This document shows, one piece after another, positions 1 to 8,570 of a stretch of DNA of 64,000 nucleotides. Both the position numbers and the translations under genes were made by a program. The notes beneath the pieces are model-generated. The model saw nothing but the letters and a program-made list of their open reading frames with translations, did no database searches and was not told where the DNA came from. Each line of letters opens with the position of its first letter. Within the stretch, counting starts at the first letter, position 1. This DNA comes from Aquimarina brevivitae (GTDB lineage Bacteria > Bacteroidota > Bacteroidia > Flavobacteriales > Flavobacteriaceae): the NCBI RefSeq assembly GCF_004216895.1, contig NZ_SGXE01000002.1, positions 372,001 to 436,000 on the forward strand. Reading direction: 5' to 3'.

Positions 1-169
1 AGGCAGGATTGTTTTTATCTACTTTTTGATTGGGAGCATAGTAATGCATAAATAGTTTACCAGTATCAAAAGTTAAAATAGATTCATTGAGATGCCAATC
101 AATTTTACTTTTATTGAAGTCAGCTTCTTTTTTAGTTTCATTACTTTTTTTTAAAAACTTCCCGAACAT
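1..169 (-). CDS. Hypothetical protein, partial (C-terminus outside window)
   Basis: An open frame on the minus strand starts at the ATG at 167-169 and runs off the left edge without a stop, giving 56 visible residues. The protein begins MFGKFLKKSNETKKEADFNK and continues with a stretch rich in charged and aromatic residues (IDWHLNES, KLFMHYYAPN). There is no signal peptide or membrane segment in the visible part. The basic N-terminus resembles that of small cytosolic proteins of Bacteroidota. I do not recognise a family. Confidence 0.5.
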   Translation of the reverse strand, partial: MFGKFLKKSNETKKEADFNKSKIDWHLNESILTFDTGKLFMHYYAPNQKVDKNNPA

Positions 170-339
170 TTGTTGTTTACTTTATGGATTATAGACCCTA
201 TTTCTTGAAAAAATGCAAGTATAGTTTACGTTTTTAGAAAGTTAAATATAATTTAAACTTGTTTTTGTTTGCTGCTTATCTTCCTTACCTGTTACATTTA
301 TAAACTAAAATGAATTTTCATTAGAGTAATTCGCGAGAG

Positions 340-1551
340 TCATTGCTTATATCCTTGCTTTTTTATCGGGAGCAACTTTTTATACGTAAAGCATCTCCAA
401 ACCCACTCCAAGGGACCATATTTAAAGTAGGTCAGCCAAATTTTACTTAGAAATACTTGCACTACAAAGACCACAACCGCTGTTAGTAAGGTTTCCAAGG
501 GACTTAAGGTTTCGTAAAGCCTTCCACCGACAGATGAAAATATAAGTAAGCCTATGAAACTCTGCATGATATAATTGGTCAAGGCCATGCGCCCTGCATA
601 TCGTAAAGGAGACAAAAGTTTTTTGAGGCTGGTAGTATACCAAAGCCATCCGATAAGCCAGAGATAAAATAAACCCATTATGATATCTGCAATTACCATT
701 AATTTGATAAAACCAGTGCGTATCCACTCTATTTTATAACAATCGAGTTTGGTTAACACGAATAAAAAAAGGATACGATATACATTGGTTAGTAATGCTA
801 TCCATACTACTGGTTTTTTAATTTTTGCAAGGAAAGTAGGTAGTTTTTCATAAATCTTGTTTTTACCAAGATAAAGTCCCAACACAAACATAGATAATGC
901 AATAGGAGCTAAAAACCCGAACAACATTGGGGTATTAGCCAGATATTCCAGTAAACGTAATCTAACGCTTTGCACATAGGTTCCATTTTTGATAATCTGG
1001 TTAACCGTTTCGCCAGTGTACTCTTGTATATAGTTTTCAGGCTTAAATTGGATTAACTCAAAAAAGAAGGCAAGCAGTTGGTCATAAAAAGGAAAAAGCA
1101 ATAAGAGCACTGCGAGCCCCAATAAGATTTTGTTAGATACTCTTAATAATGAGATAGTGAATAATCCAAGGATGGCATATAGGTGTACGACATCTCCGGA
1201 CCATAATAAAATAATATGTAAGGCGCCGATGATAAACAAACAAAACATTCTTCTTGCAAAAAATGAAAATCGAAGCGTATTGTTTTCCAGTAGTTTCAAC
1301 GCTTGCATCGAAATGCCTAAACCAAATAGTAAAGAAAAAATAGGAAAGAATTTGGTATAAAAGAACAGTTGTAAAATCGAGTTGGATACCTGATCAATGG
1401 TAGAGGTCCATTGCTTTGCAAATTCATCCTGATTTAGAAAAGTAGAATTCATAATCACGATGTTGACCACAAAAATACCAAGAATGGCAAAACCGCGATA
1501 TACATCTAATACATCAATTCGTTTTTTGACTTGGGTAGGCTTTTTGTTCAC
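340..1551 (-). CDS. DUF418 family (YeiB-like) polytopic membrane protein
   Basis: This 403-residue protein has about ten hydrophobic segments. The N-terminal signature DVYRGFAILGI (about residues 16-26) is typical of the YeiB/acyltransferase-like family. The C-terminal block GRMALTNYIMQS followed by WLTYFKYGPLEWVWR is the hallmark of DUF418. Length and both motifs match full-length members. The family is related to heparan-alpha-glucosaminide N-acetyltransferase-type membrane proteins, but the substrate is unknown. The gene appears to stand alone, with over 170 bp of spacer on each side. The chosen ATG gives a short basic tail (MNKKPTQVKKR) before the first membrane segment, as expected. Confidence 0.88.
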   Translation of the reverse strand: MNKKPTQVKKRIDVLDVYRGFAILGIFVVNIVIMNSTFLNQDEFAKQWTSTIDQVSNSILQLFFYTKFFPIFSLLFGLGISMQALKLLENNTLRFSFFARRMFCLFIIGALHIILLWSGDVVHLYAILGLFTISLLRVSNKILLGLAVLLLLFPFYDQLLAFFFELIQFKPENYIQEYTGETVNQIIKNGTYVQSVRLRLLEYLANTPMLFGFLAPIALSMFVLGLYLGKNKIYEKLPTFLAKIKKPVVWIALLTNVYRILFLFVLTKLDCYKIEWIRTGFIKLMVIADIIMGLFYLWLIGWLWYTTSLKKLLSPLRYAGRMALTNYIMQSFIGLLIFSSVGGRLYETLSPLETLLTAVVVFVVQVFLSKIWLTYFKYGPLEWVWRCFTYKKLLPIKKQGYKQ

Positions 1552-1765
1552 CGTTTTATTGTTATTTATTCGATATTACGAAATTTTATTACAATTTTTT
1601 AGTAAAGTTTCTCTTTAGTAGATGTAATTTCATGGCGTTAGAAAGACTTTGTTAGCTATCGATAACTTAGCATATTTATTAATTAAGCTTAGTATTGAAT
1701 TAATAAGATAGTTTTTTCTTTAATAGTTTCAATTAGACTTCAACTTGATAGTATTTCACCTTTAC

Positions 1766-2401
1766 TTATTCTTGATACAATTCTTTTGTTGTTTTATCTA
1801 GTTTAAGTTTTAGTGAGTCTTTACTAATCGTATAGTACTCCGATACAACGAAATAATCAGGCTCTTCCATTGAACCTTCGGACTCAGGATCAGGAGAATA
1901 TTCCAGGTTACAGTGCTTAATGCATATCTGCTTGTCATTTATAACTATTAATTCCTGAAAGCTTCCATAAGCATCTTCCAATTGTAATTTAAGTTGCTCT
2001 GTTGGTTTTCCTTCTTTATCATGGATCATAAAGTGGATAATGTCATTCTCTATGAGTTGAGTTCTTGTGGAATCACGTTCTAAAAATATACCGATGGTGT
2101 AGTTTTCTCTGATAATTGAATTTAATGGATGTAAAATATGGTTTTTGTTTAATGTGTACTCAAGAACTAAAGGTTTTTTTTTGTGGTCTGACATTAAATG
2201 ATTGGCTTCGGTGTTTGGTATCGTTTTATTACGGCTATCAAGTAATATTTTTTTACTTAAACTGTCTTGACTTGAATAAGTTTTGGGGAACGTAGTAACT
2301 TCCTCAAAGTCTGAATAAATAGCCATAATTCCAGTTGGCTCGGTATTAGAACACCCCCATATAAAAAGGATGATTAATAAAGGTGTAATCTTAAGTTTCA
2401 T
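1766..2401 (-). CDS. Hypothetical lipoprotein
   Basis: The preferred start at 2401 gives 211 residues: MKLKITPLLIILFIWGCSNTE, a lipoprotein signal with the lipobox cysteine near residue 17. A longer start at 2428 (MIKNRNNSS...) is open in frame but puts hydrophilic residues before the signal. The mature part is hydrophilic and rich in charged residues (KKKPLVLEY, EPDYFVVSEYY), without a recognisable domain. It is probably anchored in the periplasmic or outer membrane. Function unknown; no obvious operon partner. Confidence 0.75.
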   Translation of the reverse strand: MKLKITPLLIILFIWGCSNTEPTGIMAIYSDFEEVTTFPKTYSSQDSLSKKILLDSRNKTIPNTEANHLMSDHKKKPLVLEYTLNKNHILHPLNSIIRENYTIGIFLERDSTRTQLIENDIIHFMIHDKEGKPTEQLKLQLEDAYGSFQELIVINDKQICIKHCNLEYSPDPESEGSMEEPDYFVVSEYYTISKDSLKLKLDKTTKELYQE

Positions 2402-2710
2402 GCTACTATTATTTCTATTTTTTATCACAATAGGAAACGTGTAAAAATGAACCTATGGATTCTGTAATTTTTTTGGGAAAGGTAAGAATATACCTTGACT
2501 ATTAATATTGGGTTTTATTCTGTTGTTTACAAGATGTTGAAGTCGGCTTCGCTGTGAAATGAGTTTTTTGCATTGTTCATCCCAAGGTTTCGGTAGCTGT
2601 AAAAGTTAGTGTTCTTAAGAGCTATAATACTAAAAATAGTCTTTATTTCGATTCCATTGTTTTAGATCGTGTTATTATTTGTTTTGTCTTTATTTTAATT
2701 CAAATTTTTA

Positions 2711-3436
2711 CTATTTAGCAATATCCATAAAGATTTCTACTAATTTGCTAGGACTACTAAAAAAGGGTGAATGACTTGTCTTAAGACGGTAGACTTTCTC
2801 ACAAGGAATTTCTTCATACATTTTTTGTTGAATATATGGCGTTACGGCCCTGTCCTCAGTACATTCAATGTAATATCTTGGTACACTTCCATAGTTTTCT
2901 TCCGATAAGCAAAGTTTTGCAGTACCAGATTCGATAGGTTCATGACTTAATATTAATTTAGCCATTTCTGTGATGTCATCAGAACAATCGTGGTATAAAC
3001 CTTCTTTGAATATTTCTTTTTGAAGTGTATGTGATTTTGTTTCTTCGTGGATGTCTACATACCCCTTTAACCAACCTTCGGTATCCTGTATAGAATATTC
3101 TTTTTGAGTTTTACCATTGGGTATTAAATAGGCAGCTAAATAAATAAGTTTTTCTATTTTATTTGGTTTGTATTCAGCAGCTTGAGAAATCATAATACCA
3201 TTTTTACTATGACCAACCAATATTACTTTTTGCTCAATTTTTTCAATTAGGTTACAAATACCTTGAACTGTCTTTTCAAAGGTAACTTCTTGGATAGGTG
3301 TTTTATCTCGTCCCATTCCCGGGAGATCGATAGCGTGAACTTTATGACCCTGTTTTTCTAAAAGAGGGATTACTTTATGCCAGTTCCAGGCGCTGTGCCA
3401 GGACCCGTGAATTAGTACAAATGTTTTACTTTCCAT
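2711..3436 (-). CDS. Alpha/beta-fold hydrolase (MenH/esterase-like)
   Basis: A 241-residue cytosolic alpha/beta hydrolase. It shows the oxyanion-hole motif FVLIHGSWHSAWNW (about residues 6-19), the nucleophile elbow GHSKNG (Ser about 96), and a C-terminal TSHSPFFSSP segment that supplies the catalytic His. An acidic residue in CTEDRAV is the likely third member of the triad. The pattern resembles the plant methyl-esterase and salicylate-esterase group and many bacterial paralogues of unknown substrate. It is full length with no signal peptide. It lies 110 bp downstream of the Ada-like gene, so co-transcription is possible but not shown. Confidence 0.87.
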   Translation of the reverse strand: MESKTFVLIHGSWHSAWNWHKVIPLLEKQGHKVHAIDLPGMGRDKTPIQEVTFEKTVQGICNLIEKIEQKVILVGHSKNGIMISQAAEYKPNKIEKLIYLAAYLIPNGKTQKEYSIQDTEGWLKGYVDIHEETKSHTLQKEIFKEGLYHDCSDDITEMAKLILSHEPIESGTAKLCLSEENYGSVPRYYIECTEDRAVTPYIQQKMYEEIPCEKVYRLKTSHSPFFSSPSKLVEIFMDIAK

Positions 3437-3546
3437 AGTTTATACGTTTTTAAATGTTTTTTGAATTGGAGCATTAATGTGACTTTTTAATTACGCTCCA
3501 TATAATAAGATTTATAAGAGTAGTACTTTATAAATATGATTAGGTA

Positions 3547-4389
3547 TTACGAATTGGTTTGTGCTGCTTCCCAACCAATAAGAGCTGATTTGCGGTTAGC
3601 GCCCCAATGGTATTCCCCAAATTCCCCTGACACCTTAATTACTCTATGGCAGGGTATCAAATAAGCCACAGGGTTAACAGCTATTGCTGAACCTACAGCC
3701 CTGGAAGCATTAGGGTTGTTTATTATACCGGCAATTTGGCCGTAGGTTGAAAGGGACCCTTTTGGTATTTTTAATAAGGTTTCCCAAACTTTTAGTTGAA
3801 AAGGAGTTCCTTTTAAATGTAGCTTGATTTGGTTCAACTGGCTCCAATCTTTAGTAAATAGGAACAGCGCATTTTTCTGTATTGGATCCAAATTTTGAAT
3901 AAATCTGGCGTTAGGAAACTCACTTTTCAACTCTTGTAAGGCTAATTCTTTATGGGTCATAAAAGACAAATGGCAGATTCCTTTCCCAGTAGAAGCTATT
4001 ATAACTTTACCAAAATGAGTATTAGCAATGCTGTAATTTATGTGTAATTGTGTACCGCCATTTTTATATTCCCCCGGTGTCATACCTTCAATATTGATAA
4101 AAAGATCGTGAAGCCTTCCTGTACCCGATAAACCTGTTTCGTAAGTCGCTTCTGTTATGGATATGTTTTTTTCTTTTAGAAGTTTTTTTGCATATGTAAT
4201 GTTTAAATATTGTAGAAACTTTTTAGGGCTCACACCGGCCCATTTGGTAAACATACGCTGAAAATGATAAGGGCTTAAATTAATGTACGAAGCAATCTCA
4301 TTTAGACTGGGCTGACTTTTAAAATTTGTATTTAAATAGCTTATGGCTTTTTCAATTCTTTGGTAGTCAATATTGTCTTTTATAGTCAT
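3547..4389 (-). CDS. Bifunctional AraC-type regulator / methylated-DNA--protein-cysteine methyltransferase (Ada-like)
   Basis: This 280-residue protein fuses an N-terminal AraC-type helix-turn-helix domain (about residues 8-105; LNEIASYINLSPYHFQRMF and the GMTPGEYKNGG end) to a C-terminal O6-alkylguanine-DNA methyltransferase domain (about 115-275). The acceptor motif PCHRV is at about 246-250 (Cys 247), and the downstream EFGEYHWGANRKSALI block is typical. By family knowledge it transfers alkyl groups from O6-alkylguanine to its own cysteine. It lacks the N-terminal zinc/cysteine domain of E. coli Ada that senses methylphosphotriesters, so it belongs to the shorter HTH-MGMT subclass. The gene starts about 124 bp from the terminator of the GNAT gene upstream. 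Confidence 0.92.
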   Translation of the reverse strand: MTIKDNIDYQRIEKAISYLNTNFKSQPSLNEIASYINLSPYHFQRMFTKWAGVSPKKFLQYLNITYAKKLLKEKNISITEATYETGLSGTGRLHDLFINIEGMTPGEYKNGGTQLHINYSIANTHFGKVIIASTGKGICHLSFMTHKELALQELKSEFPNARFIQNLDPIQKNALFLFTKDWSQLNQIKLHLKGTPFQLKVWETLLKIPKGSLSTYGQIAGIINNPNASRAVGSAIAVNPVAYLIPCHRVIKVSGEFGEYHWGANRKSALIGWEAAQTNS

Positions 4390-4486
4390 TACATTAATGT
4401 TATATTACGTTGTAAACCTAAAGGTATTAACCGAACAATGAAACCCGTTTCTTGCTAACTTTATAAAGTCTCTATTTATAATTTAA

Positions 4487-4514
4487 AAAGCGTGGCGTAT
4501 AAGTACCACGCTTT
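4487..4514 (-). terminator. Rho-independent terminator after the rhodanese-GNAT operon
   Basis: A perfect 9-bp stem (AAAGCGTGG at 4487-4495 against CCACGCTTT at 4506-4514) with a 10-nt loop is followed on the minus strand by TTAAATTAT. It overlaps the stop codon of the GNAT gene, which suits an end-of-operon terminator. The tail is a weak T-tract. Confidence 0.65.
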
Positions 4515-4989
4515 AATCCTGGCAAACATTATGAAAAAACCTTTCTTTAGATTTATACCAGGCACCTTTACTCTTGTAGAAATTTATAGCTAGTTCATTA
4601 AAAACCGGAGTTTGCCATTGTATCATCTTACAGTCTTTATTTTTTGCCTCTTCAATTATTCTTTCAAATAACATACTACCATAGCCAAAACCTCTGACTT
4701 TTTGATCTAAGAATAAACAGTCCAGGTATAAATAATAATCAGCTTCCCAGGTTGAAAATTGTTTCATAAATGTACTATATCCCATCAGCGTATTATTTAA
4801 CTCCAAAACCAAACATTCAACAGCTGGGGTTTTGGTAAACAATGCTTTAGCAAGCATTGTTGTTTTATATTTAGTTTGATAGGGAGTTTTTTCATAATGG
4901 GCATGTTGCTTACACAGAGTAACAATACCTTCGATATCTTCTTGCTTGGCAGGTCTTATAATCACATTATGAGCAATTAGCAAGCACAT
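4513..4989 (-). CDS. GNAT family N-acetyltransferase
   Basis: 158 residues with the GNAT fold. The N-terminus NVIIRPAKQEDIEGIVTLC is the usual beta1-alpha1 start. The acetyl-CoA-binding block is LFLDQKVRGFGYGSMLFERI (R-x-x-G-x-G variant, about residues 92-111). The C-terminal NELAINFYKSKGAW is the conserved alpha4-beta6 element. The acceptor substrate is not predictable. Its start lies 13 bp inside the end of the upstream rhodanese gene, which suggests translational coupling. Confidence 0.88.
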   Translation of the reverse strand: MCLLIAHNVIIRPAKQEDIEGIVTLCKQHAHYEKTPYQTKYKTTMLAKALFTKTPAVECLVLELNNTLMGYSTFMKQFSTWEADYYLYLDCLFLDQKVRGFGYGSMLFERIIEEAKNKDCKMIQWQTPVFNELAINFYKSKGAWYKSKERFFHNVCQD

Positions 4990-5369
4990 TCAAATTGCGA
5001 ACCAGAAGTTGGCTTAGTTCCCTCAGTAGCATATCCATCAAATTTCCACCAAGCTATTCCTCCAATCAACTCTCTGACATTGTATCCTAATCGAGTTAAT
5101 TTTAGAGCACCTTTTGTTGATGCGTTACATCCTATACCATCGCAATAGCATACATAAATCTTTTTTCTATCCAAATTCTTGGTATATTGCTCAGTAATTT
5201 TACGGTGCGGTAAATTGATTGCTGTAGGAATATGTTCTTTTTCAAATCCGAATTCTTGTCGAGTATCTACGACAATATAATCTTGACTGGTTTTCAAAGC
5301 TTCAAATAAATCTGAGGGATCTATTTCGTAAGCTAATTTTCTTTCGTAAAACGTAATTTGGTCTTGCAT
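4977..5369 (-). CDS. Rhodanese-like domain protein
   Basis: A single-domain rhodanese of 130 residues. It carries the CH2A-type signature YIVVDTRQEFGFEKEHIPTA (about 31-50), and a candidate active-site loop YVCYCDGIGCNAST (about 72-85) in which Cys 76 aligns with the catalytic position. The C-terminus ends in Cys-Ala-Cys, which is unusual and could be a secondary thiol site. Rhodaneses carry persulfide sulfur between thiol carriers. It is the first gene of a two-gene operon with the GNAT gene and is divergent from a MetR-like regulator, so sulfur-responsive control is a reasonable inference. Confidence 0.88.
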   Translation of the reverse strand: MQDQITFYERKLAYEIDPSDLFEALKTSQDYIVVDTRQEFGFEKEHIPTAINLPHRKITEQYTKNLDRKKIYVCYCDGIGCNASTKGALKLTRLGYNVRELIGGIAWWKFDGYATEGTKPTSGSQFECAC

Positions 5370-5399
5370 TGTTTTTCATATTATCTTGGCTCAAAGATT

Positions 5400-5412
5400 T
5401 GAAATATTTTCT
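5400..5412. promoter_or_regulatory. MetR-box-like site 1
   Basis: TGAAATATTTTCT fits the known MetR consensus TGAA-N5-TTCA at seven of eight defined positions. It lies 31 bp upstream of the rhodanese start, in the divergent region shared with the LysR-type gene. The site is inferred by consensus matching only. Confidence 0.4.
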
Positions 5413-5453
5413 CACTCGGCAATTAAGTAAGTTGAGTCTTTTTCAAGGTAGTG

Positions 5454-5466
5454 TGAAATATTTGCA
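5454..5466. promoter_or_regulatory. MetR-box-like site 2
   Basis: TGAAATATTTGCA fits TGAA-N5-TTCA at seven of eight positions and shares TGAAATATTT with the site 54 bp away. It sits about 24 bp upstream of the putative -7 element of the LysR-type gene, where an autoregulatory site is expected. Confidence 0.4.
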
Positions 5467-5489
5467 AGTATGAGCTATTAACTAATTTG

Positions 5490-5497
5490 TATCTTTG
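5490..5497 (+). promoter_or_regulatory. Bacteroidota -7 promoter element of the LysR-type gene
   Basis: TATCTTTG is an exact match to the Bacteroidota -7 consensus TAnnTTTG. Only six bases separate it from the ATG at 5504, so the transcript would be nearly or completely leaderless. No well-placed -33 TTTG is visible. Confidence 0.45.
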
Positions 5498-5503
5498 AAG
5501 GAT

Positions 5504-6391
5504 ATGGAAATCAAGCATTTCAGATTAATCAAGGCCATACAAGAAGAGGGCAACCTGGCCAATTCAGCAGAGAAGCTTTTTTTAACACAATCAGCACTAA
5601 GCCATCAACTTAGAGACTTAGAACTTCAATTAGGATTTAAGATTTTTTATAGGAGGCGCCATAATTGGAAACTTACGGATGAGGGTCAGGCGATATATCG
5701 GCTAAGTATTAAAGTTCTTGATCAAATAGAAAAAGGATTTGATGTCATAGACAAGTTGAAGAAAGGTGCATCTGGAACCATAAGACTAAGTACTGAATGT
5801 TATAGTTTCTATCACGGATTGTCTTCCTTAATACAAAAGATGGGGTATTTATATCCAGATATTTCGGTTAACTTTAATTTAGATGCCACTCATCAACCGG
5901 TAGACAAGTTGTTAAGTCACGATATTGATGCTGCATTGGTAACTCAGAAACCCAATAATAAAGAATTGGAAGCTTCTTTTATTCAAGAAGATGAGTTATT
6001 TGTCCTTATGCACCAAGAAAACCCATTTTCTCAGCAGGAGTTTTTGGAAGCACAGGATTTTGCAGACCTCCCTCTTATTATTCATTCATTTCCATTAGAA
6101 ACTGTTTCCTTATACACGCATTACCTAAAACCACACCATATTGAGCCGGTAAAAATTAGTGCTATTCCCCTTACAGAAGTGGCCTTGGAGATGGTTGCTG
6201 CTAATTTAGGAGTATTGTGCATGCCAAAATGGGCTCTTACATCTTTTAAGTTAACAGACGAAATACTGTATAAAAGAATTGGACAGAATGGTTTAAAACG
6301 AAAGCATTATTTGATTTATCGCAAGGCAGATGCATCAAAAAAGTTTATTAGAGAGTTTATAGCTAGCTTAATGGAGGAATTTATAAGCTAA
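5504..6391 (+). CDS. LysR family transcriptional regulator, MetR-like
   Basis: A 295-residue LysR-type regulator. It has a winged HTH at residues 1-60 (LANSAEKLFLTQSALSHQLR, then LGFKIFYRR) and an effector-binding domain with MetR-like traits: the STECYSFYHGL segment, the PVDKLLSHDIDAALVT block, and LEMVAANLGVLCMPKWAL near the C-terminus. A TTG nine bases upstream is in frame, but the ATG at 5504 gives the normal LysR N-terminus and fits the -7 element. By family knowledge MetR uses homocysteine and controls methionine genes. Here it faces a rhodanese-GNAT operon across a 134-bp region with two MetR-box-like sites. The target genes and ligand are inferred. Confidence 0.88.
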   Translation: MEIKHFRLIKAIQEEGNLANSAEKLFLTQSALSHQLRDLELQLGFKIFYRRRHNWKLTDEGQAIYRLSIKVLDQIEKGFDVIDKLKKGASGTIRLSTECYSFYHGLSSLIQKMGYLYPDISVNFNLDATHQPVDKLLSHDIDAALVTQKPNNKELEASFIQEDELFVLMHQENPFSQQEFLEAQDFADLPLIIHSFPLETVSLYTHYLKPHHIEPVKISAIPLTEVALEMVAANLGVLCMPKWALTSFKLTDEILYKRIGQNGLKRKHYLIYRKADASKKFIREFIASLMEEFIS

Positions 6392-6470
6392 AAAATCAAT
6401 TTTTTGCATTATCAAAATAAGAGTTATCGATGCTAAACTACTTTTAGTTACTAAGCTTTATGTATTAACC

Positions 6471-7148
6471 TTAGTCTGCCAACTTGTTTTTTAAAGCACG
6501 ATTGATTTTATTAATGTCATGTTTTCGTTGCACCAACTCAGCTATAGTAGTTTCAAATGTTTTGGTAGCTGCTAAATTTGGGAATGCTATTTTACCTTTC
6601 GCTATAGAATAGGTTAGTAAAACATTGAAGAAGTTAAAGATTAATATCAATTTTTGTGTACCGTTCGTTTCTGTAATCTTAAATCCAAGTCGGCCAGCCG
6701 TTTTTTCATTAATAATATAGCTCGTACCCTTAATACTAATGTTCTCTTGTTGTTGAGTGCCGTATTCTTCTATTAATTGAAGTAGGCCTTCTAAGTATTG
6801 CTGTATAATAAAAACCCTTCGTTGCTTCCCGTTCATTTTTTTATCAATAACAAAAACATAGTCAAATAATGTACCTCCGTGGATTTTGATAACTCCTTTC
6901 TTTGGCTTTTCTGAAATAAATAGTAAGGAGTGGTAAATCAGTTCTCCTCTTTTTTTTAGGGAAGGCACATCAAAAAACGGAGCGATAATGGATATTACAA
7001 TTGGAATGGTTAGGATGACCAGTAAATAAAATCCTGTGAACCAAGATACAACCAGCGTCAACAAAATAATTGATATTGCGATTAAACCGATCCAGAGTTG
7101 AATTTGAAGTTGCTCTTTCTTTGTTTTTATGTAAAATCTGTGTTCCAA
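6471..7148 (-). CDS. Hypothetical membrane protein
   Basis: 225 residues. A pair of closely spaced hydrophobic segments (about residues 18-60, WIGLIAISIILLTLVV and LLVILTIPIVISIIAPF) forms a membrane hairpin near the N-terminus. It is followed by a soluble domain of mixed alpha/beta character (GGTLFDYVFVIDKK, RRVFIIQQYLEGLLQLIEEYG). I recognise no domain family. The soluble part probably faces the cytosol. It is a single gene between the LysR gene (convergent) and an amidohydrolase. Confidence 0.75.
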   Translation of the reverse strand: MEHRFYIKTKKEQLQIQLWIGLIAISIILLTLVVSWFTGFYLLVILTIPIVISIIAPFFDVPSLKKRGELIYHSLLFISEKPKKGVIKIHGGTLFDYVFVIDKKMNGKQRRVFIIQQYLEGLLQLIEEYGTQQQENISIKGTSYIINEKTAGRLGFKITETNGTQKLILIFNFFNVLLTYSIAKGKIAFPNLAATKTFETTIAELVQRKHDINKINRALKNKLAD

Positions 7149-7277
7149 ATTAATAATGTAGGTGTTTATATAACGCTCTCAAAACAAGAACTACTTCTTT
7201 TTATGCTAGTAAAAATAGCTTTATAGCCTATTTGATTTGAAAGTTATTGTTTATGCTTTTACTTAATTATAGTTGAT

Positions 7278-8570
7278 TTAATTCTTATAAATTTTTCCAT
7301 CTTTCATTACAAATACCACCTTTTCTATAGTAGCAATAAAGTCATTGATCACATTACCTTTTACTGCTATAATATCTGCATTGGCTTTAGGTTTTATGTG
7401 ACCAATTTCATCTTGTTTTCCTAAATGAAAAGCTGAAATATAGGTGCTTGATTGCAAGATATCGAGTGGTTTCATTCCCGCTTCCCAATAGTATCTAAAC
7501 ATGTCTTTTGATGATTTTCCGCGGGATACTTTTATATCCGTATAATTATCAGAACCAGCAAGGATAGGCACTCCTTTTTCAATAGCTTTATTTAATCTTT
7601 TATGCATATTATTAGCATAGCTATCTATCCACTCTAACTCACTCTTGTTATAACCAGCTAATGCTGCGTAAGTATGCATATAGTCTCTACTATTTTCTGT
7701 AGGCACCAAAAAAACTTGTTTTTCCGCCATTTTAACCAAGGTGCTATCCGCTAAGTTAAATCCGTGCTCAATGCCGTCAACACCAGCTTCGATAGCATTC
7801 CACGCGGATTGATTGGTAACACAATGCGCCGTGACTTTTAGGTTGTAAGAGTGGGCGGTTTGAACAATAGACTTTATCTCATCTATTGATAAATAGGTTT
7901 TGTTGGGAATATTATCAGCGCAGATTTTGATTAGATCTACATTTTGATTGACGTGTTCTCTGACAGCATTTTTTCCATCTTCAGGACTTTTTATAATTCG
8001 ATATTCTAAATCTATTATGTTTTGGTGTTTAGGAAGTACGCCATATACTTGTCCACCATTTGCTGCTAAAATAGGACCTGATGCAAAAATCCTGGGCCCC
8101 TCAATAGTTCCTTCATTAATAGCATCTCTAAGAGCCACATCAAGAAATAAACCAGAGTTTCCAAGATCCTTAATACTGGTTATACCTTCTTCTAAATAGC
8201 TTTTAGCTCTTTTGGAACCGCGGAGGACTCGCAGAGCATCACTTTCCATAGTAAGTGTTTGTATGCTGTGTGCTGCAAAATCTTCTTGAGCCTCTTGAGA
8301 GAAAAGTACATGGGTATGTGCATCAATTAGTCCGGGAAGTACAGTATAACCGGTTAAATCTATTACGTTGCTATTTTTTGGTAACGATTCGAAATCATGG
8401 ATAGCGATAATTTTTGTTCCTCTAATTTGAATTAACTTATTCTCTAATAGCTTGTTGGATTTACTATCATATAATAACCCGGCTTTTATAAAAGTTTCTT
8501 TCTGTTGTCCTATTGATTTTGTTTGTACGGAAATAAATATTACGAGTAGATAGATAAAAGCCTTATGCAT
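7278..8570 (-). CDS. Secreted amidohydrolase family protein (imidazolonepropionase-like)
   Basis: 430 residues with an N-terminal signal peptide (MHKAFIYLLVIFISVQTKS) and a metal-dependent amidohydrolase fold. Visible metal-site motifs are DAHTHVLF (His 85 and 87), the DLIKICAD lysine, TAHCVT, IEHGF, and the late Asp in LAGSDNYTD. These match the imidazolonepropionase/Xaa-Pro dipeptidase-like subgroup, many members of which are periplasmic peptidases or lactonases of unknown substrate. It is full length. A paralogous amidohydrolase lies at 35969-37390. It is transcribed alone, with a long upstream region containing palindromes. Confidence 0.88.
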   Translation of the reverse strand: MHKAFIYLLVIFISVQTKSIGQQKETFIKAGLLYDSKSNKLLENKLIQIRGTKIIAIHDFESLPKNSNVIDLTGYTVLPGLIDAHTHVLFSQEAQEDFAAHSIQTLTMESDALRVLRGSKRAKSYLEEGITSIKDLGNSGLFLDVALRDAINEGTIEGPRIFASGPILAANGGQVYGVLPKHQNIIDLEYRIIKSPEDGKNAVREHVNQNVDLIKICADNIPNKTYLSIDEIKSIVQTAHSYNLKVTAHCVTNQSAWNAIEAGVDGIEHGFNLADSTLVKMAEKQVFLVPTENSRDYMHTYAALAGYNKSELEWIDSYANNMHKRLNKAIEKGVPILAGSDNYTDIKVSRGKSSKDMFRYYWEAGMKPLDILQSSTYISAFHLGKQDEIGHIKPKANADIIAVKGNVINDFIATIEKVVFVMKDGKIYKN

